From assembly GCA_963575745.1 (NCBI GenBank), contig CAUYUJ010017775.1, positions 22,501 through 86,500 of the forward strand: 64,000 nucleotides of DNA. The letters are read 5' to 3'. Shown in pieces: positions 21,951-32,489 of this stretch. The DNA is from Prorocentrum cordatum. Its lineage: Eukaryota > Sar > Dinophyceae > Prorocentrales > Prorocentraceae. Each line of letters begins with the position of its first letter. The first letter of the stretch is position 1. The notes beneath the pieces are model-generated. The model was not told where the DNA came from and searched no databases. It was given only the letters and a program-made list of their open reading frames with translations. A program made the translations under genes and the position numbers.

Positions 21951-22226
21951 GAGATCTGCTGCGTGCAGCTGCTTTCGGCCCCACCGAGGGGCCCATTCCT
22001 CGATACATGGGCGCCTCCCGGCGCCGGGAGGCGCCGGGAAAGTCAGCCACGTGAGCTGATTCTCTACCCCGTCCTTTGCTATCCCCCCCTTTCGCCCGGC
22101 CCGACAGCGGTCGAGGCCATCCTCCCCAGGTCCCTGACCCCCAGGGGGGGGGTTGCCCGGAGGTTCCCTGGGGTCTCCGCAGGCCCAGCAAGCGCCGGAA
22201 ATCGGGTGGGAGCATTTTTTGTTTTT

Positions 22227-22227
<1 letters not shown>

Positions 22228-22263
<36 letters not shown>
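22228..22263. repeat. (TA)n microsatellite
   Basis: A pure TA run of about 36 bases. It is followed by CGCCTGTAGGGGGACA, which recurs at 41461. Confidence 0.95.
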
Positions 22264-22269
<6 letters not shown>

Positions 22270-22375
22270 GCCTGTAGGGGGACAGGCCCGACATAACCGT
22301 GGGCCTGACAAGTGCTCGAAATCGGGAGCCTTGAGACGGGCGTTCATGCAGACGGGGGTCAGACATAGGCGGCCA

Positions 22376-22475
22376 GAGCCTGCAGGATCCTGCAGAGCCA
22401 GGGGTGCACTGACCCAGGTTTTAGCGCGCAGTATCTTACAGGATCCTGCAGGTTCTTGCAGGATCCTGCAAGGCC
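22376..22475. repeat. CTGCAGGATCCTGCAG palindrome repeats
   Basis: A 16-base palindrome near 22379. The core CAGGATCCTG is repeated twice more at about 22438 and 22457, with GGTTCTTGCAGG between. Confidence 0.8.
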
Positions 22476-23293
22476 TGACTGACTCGGGTTTGCATTGGCC
22501 CTGTTCAGTGCGTCCCCGAATAAACATCCGAAACTCGACCCTCCAGGATCGAGGGCGACACTTGGCAACTGGAGGAGGTGGAGGAGGGGGTAGGGCTGGA
22601 GGGATGTCGCGGCAGGCGTCGGGTGTGCTTTGGTGCGTCTCCAGCGGTCTTCAAAATTCAGACTGCCCGGGCGTGCTGGCTTCCAGACAGCGGCCCTAGA
22701 TCGCCCCACGCAATCTCGAGAGCCCTGACGCAAAAGGGCTCCCACGGTGCCTCGCGTGGCGAGGTTGCCCATTCTGCCGCCAGCGGTCGAGCCAGCACCC
22801 TTTGCTGCAGGTGCATCTGGGGTGGCCGCGGTCTGCCGATCGGGCCGGGCCGACCGCGACTGAACGAGGGCGAGCCTTCGCTCGCTGAGGTACTGCCCGA
22901 TGTACCTGAAGGCGTACCAGAAAGAGGCCCCGCCAGATGGGGCACCCACGGAGGGATGCCAGGGGAGGGAGGGCGCGGAGCTGCAGGGAAGCACAGCCCA
23001 GGTGACGTGGCACGGGAGGCGACTGGAGAGGCCAGCGCCTCGGCAGGACTCCCGCACCTGCCTTCCTTCAGTCGACCCGCATGGTAAGGATGAGCGACTT
23101 TCCCGAGGCTACCCTTGCATCCTTGCCTCCTCGGCCTATCCTGGGCCACATTGCTTGGCCGCGCCCCGCTCGAAGAGCTTCGAAATGGCCTTCCAAGGAC
23201 CTTGCATTTTTATCGCGCACCCTTCTGGTACGGGCCGATGGTGCCCATCGGTCGCTGAAAGTAGGTATTTTTGGATTCCCAGGTTCCATCATC
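22476..23293. other. No gene seen
   Basis: GC-rich unique sequence with overlapping open frames on both strands and no domain. Confidence 0.4.
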
Positions 23294-23425
23294 TTGGAGC
23301 TCCTTCCTACTTTAATGATCGAGTGGCTTCACCTTTTCCGTCCTGCTTCGGGGGCGGACGGAACCCAATCTATTTTCAACGCCTTCCTACTTCATGTTTC
23401 TACCTACTTCTTCCGACCGATGGGT
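23294..23425 (+). repeat. Dispersed repeat shared with 32.2 kb, copy 1
   Basis: ATGATCGAGTGGCTTCACCT, TTTTCCGTCC, CAACGCCTTCCTACTTCATG and TTTCTACCTACTTCTTCCGA run in the same order and spacing as at 32207-32338. Confidence 0.9.
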
Positions 23426-23697
23426 ACCCTCTTGCCGGGCCGGAGTGGGAGGCAGGAAGAGAAGGATGCGGGGGGATGAGCAGGGCCGGCGATCGCCGTA
23501 AGGTTCGAGGCAGGCCAGGGCGGCGCTCTCGCCTCTGTGGAGCGGCCGCGCCGCCGGCAGCCCGCCGTTGCCAGCGAGACTCAGGTTCGATTCAATTTCG
23601 TTTCAGATCGACGCACGCTCGACGGAGAATTGACGCATGAGTGGATCGCGTGGCTCCAGGAAGGCTCCCAGAACGAGCACGTGAGGTGCGGGGGGAG

Positions 23698-23880
23698 GAG
23701 GAGTAGCAGGAGTAGCAGGAGGAGGAGGAGGAGGAGGAGGAGGAGGAAGAGGAGGAGGAGTACAGGGCGAAGAGGTAGGTGTCATTGCACAGTTCAAAAA
23801 CAGGAGGTGTAGGAGAGATAGTAGTTGCAGTAAGTAGGAGGACGAGGAGGAGGAGGAGGAGGAGGAGGAGGAGGAGGAGA
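23698..23880 (+). repeat. (GGA)n microsatellites, two tracts
   Basis: GGA/AGG runs at 23698-23765 and 23842-23880 are separated by ~75 bases of unique sequence. Confidence 0.9.
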
Positions 23881-25317
23881 GGAAGAGGACGAAGGGTAGG
23901 AGGACGACGAAGAAAGAAGATGGCACGGCGGGAAAAGGCACCGTCGCATCGGCACGAGTCGTGGGCCTCGCGGAGGTCTGTGCAGGCCAGGCCTCAGCTG
24001 TGCCGAGGGCGCGGGTCGGCCCCCGACAGGGCCGCCGCGAGGACCTGCCCAGGTCCAGTCGCAGTCCGCTTCGATCCCGCGGACTTCGATCCGACCCGAC
24101 GCGGTGCCGTTCCTCGCCCAGCACTCTGCAGGGGCCGAGCCCGCTCCGCGATCCCACTCGCTCCGATCCCAGTCCGATGCCGCGCCGGCTCGGGCGCGAA
24201 CGCAGCCGTTCTCGGTCCGATCCGCTTCTGCGATGCGTTGCAGCTCGGGCCTGCCAGGCAGGTCGGGACAGCCCGTGCGAAGCGAGGCCGACAGGCCGAC
24301 CTTGGCACGGGGGCTGCCCTCCTGCGCCGCGCGTCGGGCGCTGCAGAGGGCATCGGGGGCGGCGCTCCTGGGTTGGGAAGGGTGCAGACGCCCGTCAGGA
24401 GGAGTGCATCGTGCGTGGAGCAGGCGGGAGGCGGAGCTGAGGCTTCGCGGGAGCCACGTGGCCTCCTGCACGGAAGGCTCGCACGGGATCCACACGCGGC
24501 CCCCTCCCAGTACATCGGGTCCCCCCCTCCGTCTGCACACAGAAATCCAAGCAGGCCTTCGTGCAAGCCGCCCCTTCATTCTCGTGCCAGTCTCTGCAGA
24601 CATGGGGGCGGTCAGAGGACGAATATGGAACAGGTCTTATGCACAGACGTTTGAGGACCTGCTAAGTGCATGTCCTTGGATTCGAATTTCTCCTGAAGGG
24701 CATGGGGGGATTGTGCCGGTCACGTTGCTGTCATTCGATTGAGCAGGGCGGCTCCTGTTGTACAGGCGCGAAGATTATGCGGAGCACGCCCAACAACAAC
24801 TACCACCACGACCACGACTACGACTACGTTTACGACAGATCTTTTTGCCAATGTGAAGAGCCCTGAGGATATTCATGTTGATATAGGCTTCAGAGGTGGG
24901 ACGCCAGATCCCCTACAATGGTGTTACGACATGTGCGAGCAGAGCGTTCAGGAGCCACCGTACATTCCCCAGCTCTGTCACTGCATGCATTGCTTCCTTT
25001 TTGGACCGCCTGTGTGCTTTCTCCGTTAGTCTGTGTGGTGACTCGACGATTCACTCAGCGAGCAGCGCTGCCCATACAGTACACGGTTGCTCCACCCACG
25101 GAGCTTACACAACGCCACAGGCGCACGTCATCCGAGCGGCGGCGCGCTCCAGACCGGGCCTCGCCTGCGGCGCTCCTCTCGCCTGCGGCAGAATGCCAGC
25201 GGAAGGCCGTTGGAAGTGAGAGCGAAGCGCCAGCATGTTTGGACTCGGGGCTTTTTGACTTTGGCCACGTCGGCCACGCGAGGCCGCGTCGGGCGGCGCC
25301 AGGACCAGGGTAAGTCG
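23881..25317. other. No gene seen; short ACCACGACC tract
   Basis: Open frames on both strands up to ~290 codons reflect GC content above 60%. At 24797-24840 there is an ACN trinucleotide patch. After it, TTTTTGCCAATGTGAAGAGC leads a ~60-codon frame (DLFANVKSPEDIHVDIGF) with protein-like composition but no recognised match. Confidence 0.4.
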
Positions 25318-25400
25318 TTGCAGAGCATGCTGGAACGCTCTCGGAGCGTCCTGGAGCGCTCTGGAGCTGTCGCGGCGCCCGATGCGTCCTCCAGTACCGC
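25318..25400. repeat. AGAGCGTTCC dyad repeat, copy 2
   Basis: GCATGCTGGAACGCTCTCGG, AGCGTCC and TGGAGCGCTCTGGAGC, then GCGGCGCCCGATGCGTCCT. The last part matches GCGGCGCCCGAGGCATCCT in copy 3. The palindrome is imperfect here. Confidence 0.7.
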
Positions 25401-28015
25401 TGGACCTCAGAGATGCCCGAGGTGTCCCGGCCAGATTCTGTCCCAGTCCCGGCTTCGTCTCACAGTGCTGAGGTCCCTGCTCGTTGCACGTGTGTTCACA
25501 CAGCACGGGTCTGGTCGGGCTGCCGCGCACATCTGCCTCTCCGCTCTCGAGCACTCCTCGCAGCAGCGCCGCCCAGGGCGGCACGGCGGTGTCCTCTGCG
25601 TGGCCTGGCCGGCCTGGTGCCTCTTGAGGGGGGGGGACCTCCCCGAGAGGCTTTCTTTGGGGCCTCTTTCGGGAAGCCGTCCTGGGATCGCTGGGCCATC
25701 TTGGGGGGAAGTCCAGGTCACCCGTAGGGACGCGAAGATAGCCGCGCATCGCGCGTCGCGGTCTGAGCGAGAGCTGTTGCCCTTCTCCCAGTGGGCGGCA
25801 CGAGGACGCGAAGTCTTGTGTGCCGTTGGTCGGGGGGCGCCCAGGAGAGTGATGAGGTCCAGGGGTGTGTGGATGTTATGGCTGGGGCCATACAAACTCC
25901 CACCTGTCAGGCTCCCTCTTCTGCTTTCAAGACGTGCACTCGCCCCCCTCGTCCGCGCACGTGCCTCGGGCCATGATGCGCTAACCCACTCTTCTTCCTG
26001 GCCCCCCTCTTCGGCGCACCCGAGTCGGGATTGTATTCTGGGGCTGCCTTGGGAGCCCTTCGGGCGGGCTCGGGCCTGACTGAGACTGCCTCGTTGTCAT
26101 TGTGCTATTGGCTGTCTTGGGGCTCTGGGGGCCACCGACTCGGGGGGCATCCGTCTGGAGGCCATCCATCGGCTGCTTGAGCTTGCGGGTGTGGTACTTC
26201 AAAAGCATGCTATATGATGTAAGTGGCTTGCCTGTCTTTCACTGCGTTTTTCTGCACTCCATGAGCCTTCTCAGGGAGCGTGGGATAGGTGTAGCTGCAT
26301 TTCACGCCTCCTAGGTACAGCTGCGGATCTCGGGGCTCAGCAGGGGGCTCCCGGCCGACTTTGTGGGAGCGTCTCGGTAAGGCTCGGAAATGGGATAACT
26401 GGCAGCTGTGCATACGCTTGCCGAGTGCGGCTGGGTGGCTCGGTGTCTGGGGATGGTCCGATAGTCGACCTCAGGAGCCCCTGGGGTTAACTTCGACATA
26501 GCGGGTTTGCTCAACCTGGGCTTTACATCCAAGGCATCTTGGTCTCTCGCGCACGCCCTTATCAGCTTCTGGATCTCAGCGTGCAGGCGGCAGCCAGTGC
26601 CGAAGGGGCAGCCACTGCCGAAGGCAACGATTCCAGGATCCTGCTCTCAGTCGATACTTCGCGCTGGTATTTTCCCTCGCCGCCTCTCCGACGGGTCGTC
26701 TGCCGCTCTCTTCGCGGGGCTGACTTGCTCACGTCCAGCGCTACCCCAGGAAGTACACGGAGACATACCTGGGATGTGCGATCAGATCGTGGACACTCTG
26801 TGCAAGTCCTTCTGCGAGCGAGCAGGACCGCGTCGTCGTCTTCTCTTATTCTGCGCCCAAGGAAGTGGGCAGCGATGCCATCGCGTTAGGCGTCAGTGGC
26901 CGTCGGGTGGCCCCGAGAAATCCTCCTTGCTGCTCTGATTCTTACAGTTCTGAGTGCCGATCCAGTTTTCGATTCTGTCTTCTGCGAGAGTGCCACTTGT
27001 CGATATTACCTGGCACCACACTTTCTCGGGGACCCTTCCTCAAGTACTTGTCAAGTGCGACGCGCACTTCGCGTTTTTTTCGGGAAGTCCTCGCCCAGTT
27101 CGACGGAGGCCCACACACTTTGTTTTTGCGCTCTGATTCCCTTCAGCTTGCCTTCAGCTTAAGTGTTTTTTCTTTTCGATAGCCTTTAGCTTGCTTCGAT
27201 GATTGCCCTGAGCTTCCTCCGAGTTGTCCTCATCAGCTCTCCTGTCGCTTGCTTGTCGCTGGGCTCTTCGCTAGCCCCTAGCTTGCTTTTGATTTGCCCT
27301 TCCCTCCGGCTCTGGCTTGATTTGGACTTGCTTCTAGCTTGCCTTATCGTTTACCTGTCGCTTGTCCTCTTGATGCGCCTTTCACTTGTCTTTGACTTGG
27401 TAACGCGATCGTTTGTTCGCTACGATTCCCCAGGCGTTTTGTAGAGACAGCTGCCATATTCTAGTTCGTTGTTCATGGGGACGGCTGCATTTCGTTATGT
27501 GGCGATGCAAACTGTCAGTGTTACTAGCGATGCTGAACAATCGAGGAAGTCTTTGTCAACGATGCTGCCGTGACTAATGTCATTTTCTCATGATGCTTCC
27601 CCCACGCGCCACATCGCGATCTCTTTGACCTCGTCGCTAGCTTTTGACACTCACGTCATCACGGGCAAGCCTCAGGGATGGGCCCTGAAGAGCTCGGGCT
27701 GGCAATGCATGGCGATCTTGGCTCACCCGATTCACTCGATCATCCAGCAGATTTGAAGATTCATCTCTGGGCTCAGACATTGATCCCCACATGTCCACAA
27801 GTCGGTGCTCAGGTATGGTCAACCAAGGAGTAGGATTGGCCAGAATCGTCGTGCTGCGAGCTATGGACCGAAATCTGGATGTGAAGGACAGGTAAGGGGA
27901 GGGCAAGGGAAGGGAGGGAAGGGATGGAAGGGAATGGGATGGACCATACCATTGTTCCCGAGCTAGGCTTTGCTTTGATGGGTGTTATTTGTTTATGAGG
28001 AGCCCGTTCGTTTCT
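25401..28015. other. No gene seen; GCTTGCTT-rich patch at 27.2 kb
   Basis: Mostly unique. Faint CTTGGGG motifs occur at 25620-25700 and 26110-26140. At 27180-27400 TAGCTTGCTT, CTTGTC and TGACTTG recur at ~20-30-base spacing, a decayed repeat. GGGAAGGGA repeats lie at 27895-27945. No gene recognised. Confidence 0.45.
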
Positions 28016-28635
28016 TGTTCGTGAAGAGCCCGGCTGTTCCTTGGTTCCTCGGTCTTGGTTCTTTGGTTCCTTGGTCTTGGTTCTTTGGTTCCTTGGTCTT
28101 GAATTCTTGGTTCCTTGGTCTTGGTGCCTTGGTTCTTTGGTCTTAGCTTGTTGGTTCCTTGGTCTTGGTTCCTTGGTTCCTTGGTCTTGAACTCTTAGTT
28201 CCTTGGTCTTGGTGCCTTGGTTCTTTGGTCTTGGCTCGTTGGTTCCTTGGTCTTGGTTCCTTGGCTCCTTGGTCTTGAATTTTTGGTTCCCTTGTCTTGG
28301 TGCCTTGGTTCCTTGGTCTTGGTTGCTTGGTTCCTTGGTCTTGGTTGCTTGGTTCCCTGGTCTTGGCTCCTTTTTCTTTGGTCTCGGTTCCTTGGTGTCT
28401 TGGTTCCTTGGTCTTGGTTCCTCGGTTTCTTGGTTTCTTGGTTCCTTGGTTGTGTTTTTCTTGTTCCTTGGTGTTGGCTCCTTGGTTCCTTGGTCTTCGT
28501 TCTATTATTCCGTGGTCTTGGTTCCTCGGGTCCATGGTCTTGGCTCCTTGGCTCCTTGGTTCCTGAGTTCCTTGATTCTTTGGTTTTGGTTCATCGGTTC
28601 GTGTGTCTTGGTGCCTTGGTTCCTTGGTCTTTGTA
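28016..28635 (+). repeat. CTTGGTT minisatellite
   Basis: About 600 bases built on 7-base CTTGGTN units, mostly paired as TTCCTTGGTCTTGG, with scattered substitutions. It resumes at 28935-29145. Open frames on both strands (Trp/Leu/Gly-rich on plus, Lys/Glu/Pro/Gln-rich on minus) reflect the 7- and 14-base periods cycling through frames and are not genes. Confidence 0.9.
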
Positions 28636-28745
28636 AGCCAAGCAACCCAAGCAGCCCCAGCAGCCCAAGCTTCAAGCCACCCAAGCAACCCGAGCAACCA
28701 AGCCAACGCAAGCAACCCAGGCAACCCAGAGTGCCAGGCCTGCCC
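28636..28745 (+). repeat. CAAGCAACC minisatellite
   Basis: About twelve degenerate 9-10-base units (CAAGCAACC, CAAGCAGCC, CAGGCAACC). Confidence 0.8.
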
Positions 28746-28769
28746 TGGCCGGTTGGCGTTGCCTGGGTT

Positions 28770-28935
28770 TCTTTGGTTCTCTTTCCTTGCAGTGGCGTTC
28801 CTCGGGGTTCTTCGGTTTCGTTTCCTTACAGTGGCGTTGGCCTGCGCCGGCTGGCGTTGCCCTGGGTTCCTCGGTCTTGTTTCCTTACAGTGGCGTTCCT
28901 CGGGGTTCCCCGGTTTCCTTACAGTTGCGCTCCCT
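28770..28935 (+). repeat. TTCCTTACAGTGGCGTT repeats
   Basis: Four copies of TTCCTTACAGTGGCGTT or close variants near 28791, 28825, 28888 and 28915. Each is followed by CCTCGGGGTTC or CTGGGTTCCTCGG. Each unit looks like a 3' splice site, but nothing indicates exons. Confidence 0.75.
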
Positions 28936-29149
28936 GGGTTCCTTGGTCTTGGTTCCTTGGCTCAGTGGTCTTGGTTCCTTGCTGTCTTCCTCTGGTTCCT
29001 TGGTCTTGGTTCCGTAGTTCCTCGGTCATGGTTCCTTGGTCTTGGTTCGTTGGTTCCTTGTGTTTGGTTCCATGGTTCCCAGGTCTTGGTTCCTTGCTTC
29101 CGTGGTTTCGTGGTCCCTTGGTTCCTTGGTTCCTTGCTGCCTGCCCACG

Positions 29150-29275
29150 TAATGCCAAGCAATGCCAACCAATGCAAATCTGTGCCACGCAATGCCAAGC
29201 AATGCCAAGCAATGCCAAGCAATGCCACGTAATGCCACGCAATGCCGAGCAATGCCAAGCATTGTCACGCAGTGC
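29150..29275 (+). repeat. AATGCCAAGC 10-bp minisatellite
   Basis: About twelve units of AATGCCAAGC with AATGCCACGC and AATGCCACGT variants. Confidence 0.9.
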
Positions 29276-29480
29276 GCCTGTGCAATTTGATTTTTTCATT
29301 TCTCTGGGGTCGTGCCAGGTTCGTTTTTTTACCTAACATCGAAGACTGATAGGTTTCTAATGGGCTAAAAAGAGAGCAGCACATTACTCCACAGGGGGGT
29401 CTGGGCAGCCGTTGGGGGCCGTTGGGGGGCCGTTGGGGTTTGCCGGGGGGGATCGTTTTTCGCATACAGTCACACACTTC

Positions 29481-29817
29481 GTGCTTTTCGATTTCCCAGA
29501 ACTCCATTCCCGGGCCACATTCTGAATGCCCGGAGCCAACTGTAGGCCACTTCGTGCTCTTCGACTTCCCAGAACTCCATTCCCGGGCCACATTTTGAAT
29601 GCCCGGAGCCAACTGTAGGCCACTTCGTGCTCTTCGACTTCCCAGAACTCCATTCCGGGCCACATTTTGGATGCCCGGAGCCAACTGTAGGCCACTTCGT
29701 GGTGTTCGAGTTCCCAGAACTCCATTCCTGGGCATGATTTTGAATGCCCGGAGCCAACTGTAGGCCATTTCGTGTTCTTCGAGTTCCCAGAACTCCATTC
29801 CCGGGCCACACTTTGAA
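29481..29817 (+). repeat. 73-bp tandem repeat
   Basis: Four and a half units. Each contains TTCCCAGAACTCCATTCCCG, GGCCACATTTTGAATGCCCG and GAGCCAACTGTAGGCCAC. The unit is not a multiple of three, so the same sequence is read in all three frames in successive units, and all are open on the minus strand. It runs straight into the GCTGAG array at 29818. Confidence 0.9.
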
Positions 29818-30742
29818 TGCTGAGGCAGGCTGATGCTGAGGCTGAGGCAGGCTGAGGCTGAAGGCAGACTGAAGCTGAGGACGAGGCTGAAGGCAGACTG
29901 AGGCTGAGGCTGAAGCAGGCTGAGGCTGAGGCTGAGGCAGGCTGAGGCTGAGGCTGAGGCAGGCTGATGCTGAGGCAGGCTGAGGCTGAGGCTGAGGCTG
30001 ATGCAGGCTGAGGCTGAGGCAGGCTGAGGCTGAGGCCGAGGCTGAAGGCAGACTGAGGCTGAGGCTGAAGCAGGCTGAGGCTGAGGCTGAGGCAGGCTGA
30101 GGCTGAGGCTGAGGCAGGCTGATGCTGAGGCAGGCTGAGGCTGAGGCTGAGGCTGATGCAGGCTGAGGCTGAGGCAGGCTGAGGCTGAGGCCGAGGCTGA
30201 AGGCAGACTGAGGCTGAGGCTGAAGCAGGCTGAGGCTGAGGCTGAGGCAGGCTGAGGCTGAGGCTGAGGCAGGCTGATGCTGAGGCAGGCTGAGGCTGAG
30301 GCTGAGGCTGATGCAGGCTGAGGCTGAGGCAGGCTGAGGCTGAGGCCGAGGCTGAAGGCAGACTGAGGCTGAGGCTGAAGCAGGCTGAGGCTGAGGCAGG
30401 CTGAGGCTGAGGCTGAGGCAGGCTGATGCTGAGGCAGGCTGAGGCTGAGGCTGAGGCTGATGCAGGCTGAGGCTGAGGCAGGCTGAGGCTGGCCGAGGCT
30501 GAAGGCAGACTGAGGCTGAGGCTGAAGCAGGCTGAGGCTGAGGCTGAGGCAGGCTGAGGCTGAGGCTGAGGAGGCTGAGGCTGAGGCTGAGGCTGATGCA
30601 GGCTGAGGCTGAGGCAGGCTGAGGCCGAGGCTGAAGGCAGACTGATGTTGAGGCTGAAGCAGGCTGAGGCGAGGCTGAGGCAGGCTGAGGCTGAGGCAGG
30701 CTGAGGCTGAGGCTGAGGCAGGCTGAGGCTGAGGCTGTGACT
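29818..30742 (+). repeat. GCTGAG minisatellite with ~155-bp higher-order repeat
   Basis: About 925 bases of 6-base GCTGAG/GCTGAA units. A higher-order phase marker, GGCCGAGGCTGAAGGCAGAC, starts at 30034, 30189, 30344, 30491 and 30623, giving periods of 155, 155, 147 and 132. Two early variants are near 29860 and 29885. The minus strand is open throughout (Ser/Ala/Pro/Gln/Leu), as expected of a 6-base period, and is not called as a gene. Confidence 0.9.
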
Positions 30743-30894
30743 GCGACTGCTGTTGCCACTGCGACTGCCATCGCGAATGCGACCACGACTGCGAGAACAG
30801 CAGAATTCTACAACAGGATTCTTATCTGAATCTTAAGGGGAATGCTTCCAGATATGCTCCTACACATCGCTGTTAGGTTGCTTTGCCGGGATAA

Positions 30895-31615
30895 TCTGTG
30901 TGCATTGTCTAATGGCCTTCGGTCCATCCCGCCACCGTGCCTGTGTTGTGGGTTCGAGTGCTCAGGGATGCTTCTTGGGATCGCTTCGGAGCGCTCTCGG
31001 GGGCCTCTTGGGGGCAGTTTTTAGGCTTCTTGGGATCCTCGGAGGCCTCTTCGGGGCCTCTTGGGGCCTCTTGGGGGCCTCTGGGGGCGTCTTGGGGGCC
31101 TCTTGGGGGCCTCTTGTGGCCTCCTGGGGGCCCCTCGGGGCCGAGGGCTCGAAATGTCCGTTCGGGCTCCTCATCTGGGCCCCCTCTTCGAGCCGTCTTC
31201 GGGCCTTCTTGGGCCGTCTTGGGGGCCTCTTGGGGCCTATTCGGGCCCTCTTAGGCCCGTCTTGGGCCCTCTTGGGGGCCTCTGGGGCTGTCTTGGGGCG
31301 ATCTTGAGGGCCTCTTGGGTCGTCTTGGAGCGTCGGGAAGCATACACATCGAGAGCGCCCAAATCCTTCCAAAAGCCATGGGAAGATCACAGATTTTTCC
31401 CTTGTGGGGCCCTCTTATGGGGGCCTCTTGGGCCGTGGGAGGCTTCTGGGGCCGTCTTGAGGCCATCGAGGGGGTCTTGGGGCGATCGTTCGGCGACTCG
31501 GGGCCCTCTTGGACCGTCTTGGGGGCCTCTTGGGGTCCTCTTGGTCCGTCCTGGGGCCCTCCTGGGCCCCATAAAGTCATGCGAGAAGATGCCGTGGGGT
31601 CGTGCTAGGTTCTTT
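30895..31615 (+). repeat. CTTGGGG composite repeat, well-preserved copy
   Basis: Starts CTTCGGTCCATCCCGCCACC and GTTGTGGGTTCGAGTGCTC, followed by CTTGGGG blocks, the CGAGGGCTCGAAATGT block (31142-31160), more blocks, the spacer at 31330-31405 and a final block. The same order is seen at 9030-9600, which makes this pair the best guide to the full-length unit (~700 bases). Confidence 0.85.
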
Positions 31616-31618
31616 TTG

Positions 31619-31639
31619 CACGCGTGCGCGCGCGCGCGC

Positions 31640-31734
<95 letters not shown>

Positions 31735-31761
31735 ATGTATGTATGTATGTATGTATGTATG

Positions 31762-31792
<31 letters not shown>

Positions 31793-31829
31793 GTATGTAC
31801 GTATGTAGGTATATATATATATATATATA
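31619..31829 (+). repeat. Compound microsatellite (CG)n(GT)n(GTAT)n(AT)n
   Basis: CG run to about 31654, GT run to 31718, ATGT run to about 31808, then AT to 31829. Confidence 0.97.
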
Positions 31830-31883
31830 GAAGTTAGACCGATGTTGCACACGTTGTCCCCAACAGAGCTTGCATTTCTGGGC

Positions 31884-31965
31884 TCTGCATTCCCCGAACA
31901 CTGCCTGCACTCGAGGGCTCTTACTTCTCTCTTAGGTTGTTGGATGGGTAGAGCGGGGATCCGTC
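31884..31965 (+). repeat. Local duplication flanking foldback copy A1, left copy
   Basis: ATTCCCCGAACACTGCCTGC, GAGGGCTCTTACTTCTCTC and GTTGGATGGGTAGAGCGGGG closely match 32340-32420. Foldback copy A1 and the 23.3-kb-type repeat lie between the two copies. Confidence 0.75.
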
Positions 31966-31971
31966 TGTCGG

Positions 31972-32132
31972 CCACGCGCAGAGGGGGGTATGTGGGAGGG
32001 GGGAAGGCTTCTTAGCAGCACCCCTGCTTCTTAGAAAGCTGCGGGCCTTGTCTGCAGATGTAGGGCCCGCGCCTTCAAGAAGCAGGCCTCTTCTAAGAAG
32101 CTTTCCCCCCTCCCCCCACCCCCTTGTGCGCG
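31972..32132. mobile_element. Foldback element family A, copy 1 (MITE-like)
   Basis: About 160 bases with terminal inverted repeats: GCGCAGAGGGGGG at the left and CCCCCTTGTGCGCGC at the right. Internal paired arms contain CTTCTTAG and CTTCTAAGAAG, around a short core GGGCCTTGTCTGCAGATGTAGGGCCC. The whole unit can fold into one long hairpin. No coding capacity. Three further copies lie at 44.2, 50.5 and 51.3 kb. Confidence 0.8.
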
Positions 32133-32198
32133 CCCCCAATCGAGGTATTTTTGGAGTTCCAGATGCCCCCAACCGAGGTATTTTTGGAGTTCCAGATG
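32133..32198 (+). repeat. 33-bp tandem duplication
   Basis: Two adjacent 33-base copies differing by one base (AATCGAGG and AACCGAGG). They adjoin the right end of foldback copy A1. Confidence 0.9.
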
Positions 32199-32206
32199 CC
32201 AATCTA

Positions 32207-32338
32207 CTTTAAGCGCCTTCCTACTTCAATGATCGAGTGGCTTCACCTTTTCCGTCCTCTTTAGGGGGCGGGCGGACACGCAATCTACTTTCAACGCCTT
32301 CCTACTTCATGTTTCTACCTACTTCTTCCGACCGATGG
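32207..32338 (+). repeat. Dispersed repeat shared with 23.3 kb, copy 2
   Basis: About 90% similar to 23294-23425 over ~130 bases. Just upstream is a 33-bp tandem duplication (32133-32165 and 32166-32198, CGAGGTATTTTTGGAGTTCC). Confidence 0.9.
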
Positions 32339-32339
32339 G

Positions 32340-32420
32340 TATTCCCCGAACCGTGTTTGCACTTGAGGGCTCTTGCTTCTCTCCTAGTTCGTTGGATGGG
32401 TGGGGCGGGGTTTCGTCTGG
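32340..32420 (+). repeat. Local duplication flanking foldback copy A1, right copy
   Basis: ATTCCCCGAACCGTGTTTGC, GAGGGCTCTTGCTTCTCTCC and GTTGGATGGGTGGGGCGGGG; partner of 31884-31965 in the same orientation. Confidence 0.75.
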
Positions 32421-32489
32421 TGCCCGGTGGGTGGCCGCCCGGTGGGTGCTTCGTGGGCCTGCCGTGCGCTGGGAGCGGTTCAGGCGGCT

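Noticed and set aside
28203-29336. 377-codon Trp/Leu/Gly/Pro-rich plus-strand frame that looks membrane-like
   Set aside because: Produced by 7- and 14-base CTTGGTT units read in rotating frames; the opposite strand is equally open.
29470-30786. 438-codon Ser/Ala/Pro/Gln-rich minus-strand frame
   Set aside because: A 6-base repeat unit is open by default, and the frame continues through the 73-bp array in a rotating phase.
30920-30975. tRNA-like B box GGGTTCGAGTGC
   Set aside because: No pairing T-arm, no A box at the right distance, and the matching copy at 9050 lacks the motif.
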